Shown: positions 26,141-33,165 of the stretch, one piece after another | Position numbering within the stretch: the first letter of the stretch is position 1 | Layout: the number at the start of each line of letters is the position of its first letter | Translations under genes and position numbers: made by a program | The notes under the pieces: generated by a model | Database searches by the model: none | What the model saw: the letters and a program-made list of their open reading frames with translations, nothing else | Told to the model about the DNA's origin: nothing | Source of the DNA: Arthrobacter ramosus | GTDB lineage: Bacteria > Actinomycetota > Actinomycetes > Actinomycetales > Micrococcaceae | DNA length: 64,000 nt | Assembly: GCF_039535095.1 (NCBI RefSeq) | Contig: NZ_BAAAWN010000001.1 | Coordinates: forward strand, 3,782,001-3,846,000 | Reading direction: 5' to 3'

Positions 26141-27163
26141 CTAGACGCCAGCCAGTTGGGAGGATGCTGGCTGGATGGAGCCGGAGGGCTGCTGCCGGCC
26201 CTGGGCGACCTGGCTCTGGCCGAGGACGTAGTTCTCTGTCTTCGGAAGGACCTGTCGCCGGAGGTATTCCTGGTTGCTCGCCGTGACGCTGAGCCCGTCG
26301 CCGCCGTAGTGCTCGGTGCACAAGATGCCCTGGAAGCCCACCGAGAGCGCGAGTTTGAAGGCTTCGCGGTAGTTGATGAGGCCGCTCTCCATCGGCGCGG
26401 GCATGGTGATGTAGCTATCACGGGCGACGTCTTCGTCGCGGATGTAGTTCTTCATGTGCCAGTAGTTGGAGTACGGCAGGGTCTTGGCCACCATCTCGCG
26501 CCAGTCCTCGATGGGACGGTGGAGGCGGATGAGATTGCCAAGGTCCGGGTTGAGGCCAACGTTGTCCAGCCCGATGTCCTGCACCAGCTGGACCGAGGAA
26601 TCGGCGGTGCCGAGGTAGGTGTCCTCGTACAGTTCCAGGGACAGGAGGATGCCGGCTTCCGCGGCGTGCTCACCGAGTTCCCGCAAGCGTGCGACCGCGT
26701 TGCTCCAGGCTTCCTTGTCCCCGACCGGATCCTTGTAGCCTTCCACCGTCCAGAACCACAGCTGCTTTTGCTGCTCGGCGGTGATGGCCTGGTGGAGTCC
26801 GAAGGAGACAACCTCGCAGCCCAATTCGGCTGCGGCGTCGATGGTTCGGTGGCTGTACGCCAGGTTCTCGGCCCAGTCGCGGGTGTGGATGATGCTGCGG
26901 CGGATGGCCGAGATGACCGGGATGCCAATGCCAACGTGCTCTGCGGTCTGTTTGAACTCGGTGAGGCGTTCCTTGCTGAGGTCGCCCGGGCGGACCCAGC
27001 TGTCGGTGAGGTCTGCGTTGGCAAATCCTGCGTCCTTGACTTCCTGCAGGACCTCGGCCCAAGCCGAAGCATCGGCGTCGTTGATGTGCTGTCCCGTGGC
27101 GTCAGTGCCGGGGAACTGGAGCAGGGCCGCGGTGATGGGCCAGGTTTCGGCGGTGTAGGCCAT
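26141..27163 (-). CDS. Xylose-isomerase-like TIM-barrel enzyme (epimerase or decarboxylase)
   Basis: 340 residues. The start is the ATG at 27163, 8 bases after AAGGAG; a GTG at 27172 overlaps that site. An AP-endonuclease-2/xylose-isomerase-like barrel with the metal-binding pattern SLELYEDTYLG (Glu), GLNPDLGN (Asp), YWHMKNY (His) and CTEHYGGDG (Glu). Relatives include sugar epimerases. To my knowledge the 3-oxo-isoapionate decarboxylase of apionate use, which yields L-erythrulose, also belongs to this superfamily. A Gln/Ser-rich tail of about 30 residues is unusual. First gene of the operon, directly behind the operator. Confidence 0.75.
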   Translation of the reverse strand: MAYTAETWPITAALLQFPGTDATGQHINDADASAWAEVLQEVKDAGFANADLTDSWVRPGDLSKERLTEFKQTAEHVGIGIPVISAIRRSIIHTRDWAENLAYSHRTIDAAAELGCEVVSFGLHQAITAEQQKQLWFWTVEGYKDPVGDKEAWSNAVARLRELGEHAAEAGILLSLELYEDTYLGTADSSVQLVQDIGLDNVGLNPDLGNLIRLHRPIEDWREMVAKTLPYSNYWHMKNYIRDEDVARDSYITMPAPMESGLINYREAFKLALSVGFQGILCTEHYGGDGLSVTASNQEYLRRQVLPKTENYVLGQSQVAQGRQQPSGSIQPASSQLAGV

Positions 27164-27191
27164 AGTTTTCACTCCTTCGTGGAATCCTGTT

Positions 27192-27226
27192 TCCTATAGG
27201 ATTTACTATCTAAGCAAAACTGTCAA
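27192..27226 (-). promoter_or_regulatory. Promoter and GntR operator of the catabolic operon
   Basis: On the minus strand TTGACA (27226-27221) is followed after about 15-17 bases by a weak -10 region. The palindrome TCCTATAGGA (27192-27201) overlaps or directly follows it. The operator lies 29 bases before the ATG at 27163. The same ten bases precede the GntR/FCD regulator gene at 29908-29917. Confidence 0.72.
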
Positions 27227-27297
27227 CATATTTATTCGGACTTCCGCTGGCCGGCCCCGACTTTCCCGCACCCCTGCCCTGCGTCATCGAAGATCCT

Positions 27298-27312
27298 ATA
27301 TGTCTTACATAT
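27298..27312. promoter_or_regulatory. Second dyad upstream of the operon
   Basis: ATATGT-CTT-ACATAT (27298-27312), preceded by the half-site-like GATCCTATA (27292-27300). It lies between the operon promoter and the end of the DHA2 transporter gene, and may be an auxiliary operator or a weak terminator. Confidence 0.35.
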
Positions 27313-27354
27313 GTTTGTGAAGAGGGTCAGCGCTCCAGCGCAAGTTTGAGTGGC

Positions 27355-29064
27355 CTAGGAAAGAGACTTGCCGCCGCGCAGGGCCGAGGCAAAGGCGGCC
27401 ACCAAGCACGCGGCAATGGCAAAGGCGAACGCCACGGCCAGCCCGTCGGCGAACGGGCCGGAAATCAGGCTCGGGAAGAAGGAGCGGCCGGTCAGGAACG
27501 CCGCGTCCTTGGCCGGGAGGGCGCTCAGCACTTTCGCTCCGAGCAGTGTCTGCACGGGGTTGTAGCCCAGTAGGGAGGAGAACAGCACAGACACCGGGGG
27601 CAATTGGGCGACCTTTGCGGCATCCGCGGCAGCCACCCCGTGCGCCGTCAGGCCCGAGGTCAGTGTCTGCGGCAGCGTCCTGGCCAGCCCGGTGATCATG
27701 AGCGAAAAGAAGATACCGATGGAGAGCACCATGGCCGAGTTTTGGAACGTCGTGCTCATGCCTGCGCCCACACCGCGGCGGTTGGGCGGCAACGCGTTCA
27801 TGATGCCGGCCCGGTTGGGCGCGGCGAACAACCCCATGCCTAGGCCGTTGACCAACAATGCCAGCGAGAAGGGCACGTAGCTGAAGTTCACAGGCAGCAC
27901 CAGCAGCCACAGGAAGCTGGCCGCTGCCACCACCATGCCCAAGGTGGCCAGCAATCTGGCCCCATGGCGGTCGGATAGCCAGCCGGAGACCGGGCCGGCG
28001 ATCAAGAACCCCGCAGTAAGGGGCAGCATGTAGATCCCGGCCCAGAGCGGAGTGGTCTCAAAGCTGTAACCGTGCTGAGGTAGCCAGATCCCTTGCAGCC
28101 AGATGATCAGAATGAACATCAGGCCGCCCCGGCCGATGCCGGACATCAGGGAGGCCAGGTTTCCGGCGGTGAAGGCACGGATACGGAACAGCGCCAGATG
28201 GAACATGGGCTCGTCTATCCTCATCTCCACCCAGCAGAACACCCCCAGCACCGCGACGCCTCCTATCAGCGCGGCGAGCACCCATGGGTTGGTCCAGCCC
28301 ATGGTGTTGCCGCCGTACGGTTGGATCCCATAGGTGATGCCTACCAGCACTGCGACCAGACCCACCGCGAAGGTTGCGTTGCCCCACCAGTCCAGTTTGG
28401 CGGGCTGCTTGATCCCGGTGTCATGCAGGCTCAGGTACGCCCAGACGGTGCCCGCAAGCCCCACCGGCACGGAAACAAGGAACACCAACCGCCAGTCCAG
28501 CGGACCCAGCAGCCCGCCGATGATGAGGCCGAGGAAGGACCCTGCGATGCCGGCCACCTGGTTCAGGCCCAATGCCAGGCCGCGCTGGTCGACCTCGAAG
28601 ACATCGGTAATAATGGCCGTGGAATTGGCCATCAGCATGGCGCCGCCGACGCCCTGCAGGACCCGCATGATGATCAGCCAAAGGACGCCCGAGGTGCCGG
28701 AAAGCCACGTGAGGGACAGCAGCACGGAGAACACGGTGAAGATGGCGAAGCCGGCGTTGTACATTTTCACCCTGCCGTACATATCGCCGAGCCGGCCAAA
28801 GGTAACCACCAACACCGCCGTGACCACCATGTAGCCCATGACCAGCCACAACAGCATGCTGGTGTTGCCGGGAGCCAGCGGATCGACGTGGATGCCACGG
28901 AAAATGTCAGGCAGGGCAATCAGCATGATGGAGGAATTGATGGTCGCCATCAGCACACCCAGCGTGGCGTTGATCAAGACCGTCCACTTGTAGTGCGGGC
29001 TGGCAATCGCGCGCTCCATGCGGGCCTGGCGTTTGCCCCTGACGATTTGGGTCTTTGTTGCCAT
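27355..29064 (-). CDS. DHA2-family MFS exporter (14 helices)
   Basis: 569 residues from the ATG at 29064 (AAGGGG upstream). Fourteen membrane helices; motif A is seen as FGRLGDMYGRVKMY and motif C-like segments as NQVAGIAGSFLGLIIG. The N-terminus is basic and cytoplasmic. DHA2 proteins expel drugs or metabolites by proton antiport. It lies between the GntR regulator and the operon on the same strand, but has no TCCTATAGGA of its own. It may be read through from gntR and export a surplus intermediate, or be unrelated. Confidence 0.85.
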   Translation of the reverse strand: MATKTQIVRGKRQARMERAIASPHYKWTVLINATLGVLMATINSSIMLIALPDIFRGIHVDPLAPGNTSMLLWLVMGYMVVTAVLVVTFGRLGDMYGRVKMYNAGFAIFTVFSVLLSLTWLSGTSGVLWLIIMRVLQGVGGAMLMANSTAIITDVFEVDQRGLALGLNQVAGIAGSFLGLIIGGLLGPLDWRLVFLVSVPVGLAGTVWAYLSLHDTGIKQPAKLDWWGNATFAVGLVAVLVGITYGIQPYGGNTMGWTNPWVLAALIGGVAVLGVFCWVEMRIDEPMFHLALFRIRAFTAGNLASLMSGIGRGGLMFILIIWLQGIWLPQHGYSFETTPLWAGIYMLPLTAGFLIAGPVSGWLSDRHGARLLATLGMVVAAASFLWLLVLPVNFSYVPFSLALLVNGLGMGLFAAPNRAGIMNALPPNRRGVGAGMSTTFQNSAMVLSIGIFFSLMITGLARTLPQTLTSGLTAHGVAAADAAKVAQLPPVSVLFSSLLGYNPVQTLLGAKVLSALPAKDAAFLTGRSFFPSLISGPFADGLAVAFAFAIAACLVAAFASALRGGKSLS

Positions 29065-29201
29065 GACAACCACCCCTTCCCGGCCCGGGGACCGCTTCGG
29101 GATTGTTACTTCACTAAAACCCTAAACCCGGACGCTGCGCCGGGAACCACCCAGGGGCGACAACTTTGTTTCTCCCGGGGCGCCGCGTGCCAGACGGGAG
29201 C

Positions 29202-29900
29202 TCAGTCGGCGGGCGCGTCGGCAATGGCCCGGGCCCGGACCTTGTGCACATGGTCGGCCATGGCGGCTGCGGCCTGTTCCGGGTCACCGCCCGCCAGCGC
29301 TTCGAGCACGGCTTGGTGTTCCGCGATGGCCTGTTCTGCGTCGGTAATGCCCACTCCCCCGAACAGCCGGAACCGCTGGACCTGGCCCCCCAGCGCGGTG
29401 TAGGCGGCAAGCATGAACTGGTTGCCGGACTGCTCGGCGATCAGCTTATGGAAGCGCTCATCGGCATCGAGATAGTCCCGGAATTCCATGAAAGAGGGGC
29501 CCCGGGGAGCCGTCTCCAGGTCCTTCACGGCCCCTCGCAAATCCGCCAAACCCTCCGGAGTGATCCGGCTGCACGCCAGGCGGGCATTCACTGGCTCAAT
29601 CGCTAGCCGGGCTTCCATGAGCTCCGCAAAATCTTCGCGCGTGAAAACCGGGGCCACCCTGTAACCCTTAAGGGCAACTCGGCGGACCATGCCTGTGTGC
29701 TCCAGCCTCGCCAGCGCCTCGCGCACGGGGGTCGGGGACACGTCCAATTCCCGCGCCGTGCCGTCGATGCTGACCGCGGCTCCTGGTTCGAGCCGGCCGT
29801 CCATGAGCCACGCGAGAAGTTCCTCGTAGACGTGGTCGGCGAGAACCTGGCGGCTGACGGGTCGGCCGGGGGCGCGGTCCCGTGAGGAAGCGAGTTTCAT
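29202..29900 (-). CDS. GntR-family regulator, FadR subfamily with FCD domain
   Basis: 232 residues from the ATG at 29900. Winged helix at about 20-85 (LADHVYEELLAWLMDGRL, VSPTPVREALARLEHTG), FCD all-helical ligand domain at about 95-225 (RLAIEPVNARLA, DERFHKLIAEQSGN, DHVHKVRARAI). The conserved Asp/His residues of the FCD metal site are present. Such proteins bind sugar acids or related carboxylates and release DNA. The palindrome TCCTATAGGA lies 8 bases before the start and again at the catabolic operon, linking the two. Confidence 0.88.
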   Translation of the reverse strand: MKLASSRDRAPGRPVSRQVLADHVYEELLAWLMDGRLEPGAAVSIDGTARELDVSPTPVREALARLEHTGMVRRVALKGYRVAPVFTREDFAELMEARLAIEPVNARLACSRITPEGLADLRGAVKDLETAPRGPSFMEFRDYLDADERFHKLIAEQSGNQFMLAAYTALGGQVQRFRLFGGVGITDAEQAIAEHQAVLEALAGGDPEQAAAAMADHVHKVRARAIADAPAD

Positions 29901-29907
29901 AGACAAA

Positions 29908-29917
29908 TCCTATAGGA
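29908..29917 (-). promoter_or_regulatory. GntR operator before the regulator gene
   Basis: Perfect 10-bp palindrome TCCTATAGGA, extended to ATTCCTATAGGAT on the minus strand, 8 bases before the ATG at 29900. It is identical to 27192-27201 and so close to the start that binding would block expression. Confidence 0.7.
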
Positions 29918-29986
29918 ATGCTCACTTCGTGGCGGCTTGGCACGCTTTGTGGGATCCCTGAAGCCTCTCGCGCACGGTCGGCGCGT

Positions 29987-30081
29987 CGGATTCTGCTGGA
30001 TCATTCCCTGCACACGAGGAAAATTCCCCGTGATTCCGGGGTCTCCGGAACCTGCCACCTCGAATGATCCAGCAGAATCCG
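29987..30081. repeat. Long-spaced perfect inverted repeat (19-bp arms)
   Basis: CGGATTCTGCTGGATCATT (29987-30005) and its exact complement (30063-30081) are 57 bases apart. The spacer contains smaller dyads (GGGGAATTTTCC-like and CCGGGGTCTCCGG). It lies between the regulator's upstream region and the OYE terminator. It is not part of a gene. Confidence 0.7.
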
Positions 30082-30133
30082 TCGCCACGGCACGGAAATC
30101 CGGCAGGACGGTGGCCGCGAGAGGGTTAAACCG

Positions 30134-30166
30134 CGACGGCGGCACCTTTCTCAGGTGCCGCCGTCG
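30134..30166 (-). terminator. Terminator after the ene-reductase gene
   Basis: CGACGGCGGCACCT (30134-30147) and its perfect complement (30153-30166) with a 5-base loop, 14 bases beyond the stop of the leftward OYE gene. It shares its core with the terminator at 10419-10472. Confidence 0.8.
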
Positions 30167-30179
30167 GGGTTCGGGGGTT

Positions 30180-31250
30180 CTAGTTGGCGTAGAACGGGTA
30201 GTCGGTGTACCCCTTGGCGCCTTCACCGTAGAACGTGGACGGATCCGGCTCGTTGAGCGGGAGGCCCTCACGCCACCTACGCGCGAGGTCCGGGTTGGCG
30301 ATGGCGGGTCGGCCGACCACGACGGCGTCGGCGTGACCGTCGGCCACAAGTGCCACGGCTTCATCCAGTGTGGTCACTTCACCGAAGCCGGTGTTCACCA
30401 GGAACGTGCCGTTGAAACGCTCGCGCAGGTCCTGGACAAGCTCACCCTTGGGATCATGGTGAAGAATGCTGAGGTAGGCGAGGTTGAGCGAGGCGATGGT
30501 GTCCACCAGGACTTCATAGGTGGCGCGGACATCGGCGGGGTCGGTCTCGGCGATCCCCTGGACCGAGTGCTCCGGGGAAATCCGGATGCCGACCCGGTTG
30601 GCACCCAAGGCTTCAACCACCGCGTTGACGGTCTCGATCACGAGGCGCGCACGGTTTTCCGGGGAGCCGCCGTAGCTGTCAGTGCGGACGTTGGTGTTGG
30701 GAGCCAGGAATTCGTGCAGCAGGTAACCATTCGCCGAGTGGAGTTCTACGCCGTCGAATCCTGCCTCGACCGCGTTCCTGGAAGCCGTGACGATTTCCTG
30801 AATCACCGAGGGAAGTTCATCGGTGCTCAGTTCGCGGGGCACCGGGTACGGCTTCTTGCCGTTCGGTGTGCGGACTTCGCCGTCGATGGCCACGGCACTG
30901 GGTGCCACGATCTCATGCCCGCCGGTGATGTCCGCGTGGGAGACGCGCCCACCGTGCATGACCTGGGCGAACATCCGGCCGCCTTCAGCATGGACGGCGT
31001 CGGTCACCTTCTTCCAGCCCGCGATCTGTTCCTCCGTGACGAGTCCGGGCTGCCCGGGGTAGGACTTGCCTGCCGGCGTCGGGTAGGTGCCCTCGCTGAC
31101 GATCAGCCCGAGGGAGGCACGCTGCCGGTAGTGTTCCACAACCAGCGGGCCGGGAATGCCTTCAGCCCCTGATCGGACACGGGTCAGCGGCGCCATGACC
31201 AAGCGGTTGGGCAGTTCAATCTCGCCGAGAGTCAAAGGGGAAAACAACAT
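30180..31250 (-). CDS. Old yellow enzyme family alkene reductase (NemA/XenA-like)
   Basis: 356-residue FMN-dependent TIM barrel that reduces activated C=C bonds of enones or nitro compounds with NAD(P)H. N-terminal PNRLVMAPLTRVRSG, substrate-binding QVMHGGRVSH, ELHSANGYLLHEFLAP with His-Ser-Ala-Asn, TDSYGGSPENRARL, and FMN phosphate site VGRPAIANPDL are all present at family positions. Length is normal. It is monocistronic, with a terminator directly after it. Confidence 0.92.
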   Translation of the reverse strand: MLFSPLTLGEIELPNRLVMAPLTRVRSGAEGIPGPLVVEHYRQRASLGLIVSEGTYPTPAGKSYPGQPGLVTEEQIAGWKKVTDAVHAEGGRMFAQVMHGGRVSHADITGGHEIVAPSAVAIDGEVRTPNGKKPYPVPRELSTDELPSVIQEIVTASRNAVEAGFDGVELHSANGYLLHEFLAPNTNVRTDSYGGSPENRARLVIETVNAVVEALGANRVGIRISPEHSVQGIAETDPADVRATYEVLVDTIASLNLAYLSILHHDPKGELVQDLRERFNGTFLVNTGFGEVTTLDEAVALVADGHADAVVVGRPAIANPDLARRWREGLPLNEPDPSTFYGEGAKGYTDYPFYAN

Positions 31251-31360
31251 GGGCAGTGCCTTTCAAACGGGAACAGGTCCACTGGCGGCAACTGCCGCGC
31301 GCCTGCAACTATTCCTGTTGAGACGGGGATCACAGGACGACGCATTTCTTCCCAGCTGTC

Positions 31361-32305
31361 CTAGGGGACGCCCGGGCAGCCCTCGCCCCGCGGATTCACG
31401 ATGCAGTTGTCGGCATAGTTGCGCGTGATCGACCTCCAGACGCTCACCTTCAGTGACGGCGACACGAACTGTCCTGTGCCGGGAATCGGCATGTTCGGGC
31501 CACCGTTCACGGAGTAGGTGCCGCGGAAGGTGGTGGTCACTGACACCCGAAAGTCACCAGTCTGTTGATACACGTGGCTTGTTCTCGTCTTTTGGCCCCA
31601 TTCCGCCTCCGGAAGCGGCCCGCCGGCAAAGGGGGTCGGCCCGAGACTGTTGCCATCACCGTAGGCGTAGCTGTACTCCACGGGGGTTGCGACGATGTGG
31701 ACTCGCTGGCCGAGGAGCGTCACATCGAATTGCTGCTCAACGGCGTCCGCGAAGATGTTGGTTTCAGCGCCCTTGAGCGTGTGCGGGCTTGGCTGCGCGG
31801 TCAGGTCTGCGGGCTTGATCGGAAGGTTGCGGAAGTCGCTCTCAATTCTCGCCGCAATCCTGGGCAGGACGTCCTCTGGCTTTTGGTCGTACAGGCAGGA
31901 CGGACCATTGTTGCCCGATTTCCAGTCAATCCACGTGGGATTCGGAATCGCCTTAGGCGCGACCTTCCAGATAACTGGCGTTCCAGATTTCCCACCAGGC
32001 TCGCGGGGCGGGCATTGCACCTGCCCCGGTAGGCACTTCTTATCCAAGGCATTGTCGTCGACCTGACACTGGAGATCTGCCTTGTATTGGTTGGGGTCGT
32101 CGCTGACATAGTTTGGAGGGGCGGGGACGATTTCGCCGGTTTGGGGGTCACGGATCCAATTCTCAGAACCCACGTTCACGCCGTGTTCCTCGAAGTCGGC
32201 GATAATCGGGCTCTCCGCGACCTTTGCCATCGCCGGAACCGGGCAAGTCAGCGTCGCTGAGAACACCAAAAGTCCAGCCGAAAGGATGCTCAACCTTCGC
32301 TTCAT
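31361..32305 (-). CDS. Secreted protein with a PKD-like domain
   Basis: 314 residues from the ATG at 32305, which shares one base with the stop of the lipoprotein gene. A Sec signal peptide (MKRRLSILSAGLLVFSATL, cleavage near PAMAKV) precedes a Cys-containing region and a PKD-like part near 215-285 (VEYSYAYGDGNSLGPTPF, HVYQQTGDFRVSVTTTF). No enzyme motif is seen. Pairing with a DUF6318 lipoprotein suggests the two act together at the cell surface. Base composition is more AT-rich here than around it. Confidence 0.72.
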   Translation of the reverse strand: MKRRLSILSAGLLVFSATLTCPVPAMAKVAESPIIADFEEHGVNVGSENWIRDPQTGEIVPAPPNYVSDDPNQYKADLQCQVDDNALDKKCLPGQVQCPPREPGGKSGTPVIWKVAPKAIPNPTWIDWKSGNNGPSCLYDQKPEDVLPRIAARIESDFRNLPIKPADLTAQPSPHTLKGAETNIFADAVEQQFDVTLLGQRVHIVATPVEYSYAYGDGNSLGPTPFAGGPLPEAEWGQKTRTSHVYQQTGDFRVSVTTTFRGTYSVNGGPNMPIPGTGQFVSPSLKVSVWRSITRNYADNCIVNPRGEGCPGVP

Positions 32306-32940
32306 TAGCGAATCAGTCCGAGGTCTATAGCCGTCCAACCGTTTGCGTCGAATTTTGTAACCATTTGGCTGGCTCTGTTTGAACCCTTTGTGGGTTCTTG
32401 ATAGAGAGTCCCATCAATCTTGTATATGGTGACAGGCAGGTGGATTACTTGAACTGTGGCCTGCTGCGATTCCGCCCCGGGGGAGAACTTCGCGCTGACG
32501 GACGGCGTCTGGAGAGTCCCGCCGGCGATCCACTTCCCGTCAGCCCAGGCAAGCTTGATGGTGTCTTTCAATCCCCTACACAAAACACAATTTGGGCCCG
32601 AGATTTGGTCGACTATTGAGGCGTCACCAGTCTCATAAGCGTATGAAAGCGCTTGGAACCAGTACCTAGCAAACGCCTCCACGCCTTCCTTGCTGTTCGC
32701 CTTCGCGGCCTCCGGTAGAACCGGAACGGGCACGTTCTCCGCTTTCCCCTTGGCGTCGGCGGGTTTGTAAGCAGGGCTCGGAGAGGGGGTAACAGTGGCA
32801 GTTGCAGAACCCGTAGGCGTGGCAGATTGTTCGGCCTGCGGCTGGGTACTGTTCTCGCAGGCGGTCAGCGTCAACGCCGTTGCGAGGCTGACAATGACGA
32901 AGAGGCGGTTGCGAGCTGAAACCGAGGTGCGTGGAGTCAT
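32305..32940 (-). CDS. DUF6318-family lipoprotein
   Basis: 211 residues. Signal peptide with lipobox LTAC (Cys at about 28), then a Pro/Thr/Ser-rich tether (TPTGSATATVTPSPSPAY) and a folded domain from about residue 75 (AFARYWFQALSYAYETGD, SGPNCVLCRGLKD with two Cys). This matches the DUF6318 lipoproteins of Arthrobacter relatives; function unknown. It is coupled to the secreted protein downstream. Confidence 0.75.
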   Translation of the reverse strand: MTPRTSVSARNRLFVIVSLATALTLTACENSTQPQAEQSATPTGSATATVTPSPSPAYKPADAKGKAENVPVPVLPEAAKANSKEGVEAFARYWFQALSYAYETGDASIVDQISGPNCVLCRGLKDTIKLAWADGKWIAGGTLQTPSVSAKFSPGAESQQATVQVIHLPVTIYKIDGTLYQEPTKGSNRASQMVTKFDANGWTAIDLGLIR

Positions 32941-33094
32941 GGTTTGCTATCCCCAAATAGTTTTCAAGACTAAACGTTTCCAAAAATGGTAGCTTACTTC
33001 CCCATCTTGGCGGGAAAGTTATCCACAGGCTCCGCTTCACTACCCTGCGGCGCAGCACAACATGCGCAGCGCAGTACAACAAGAACAAACCAAA

Positions 33095-33143
33095 GGCCTC
33101 GACGACGGGACCGCGGCCAGGCCGCCCATCCGTCGTCGAGGCC
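33095..33143 (-). terminator. Terminator after the NCS1 permease
   Basis: GGCCTCGACGACGG (33095-33108) pairs perfectly with 33130-33143 around a 21-base loop. It begins 22 bases after the permease stop. Confidence 0.75.
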
Positions 33144-33165
33144 CATGGGGCCTTTGAACTCCCGC

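Noticed and set aside
24499..26286. Rightward open frame of 595 codons opposite the DhaK/DhaL kinase gene
   Set aside because: It is the mirror frame of a GC-rich gene, with low-complexity Arg/Gly/Val content and no domain; the leftward kinase has all its motifs.
33019..33027. DnaA box TTATCCACA (another at 10661-10669) as an origin
   Set aside because: Two single, widely separated boxes without a cluster, AT-rich unwinding region or dnaA/dnaN; chance matches are expected in 64 kb.
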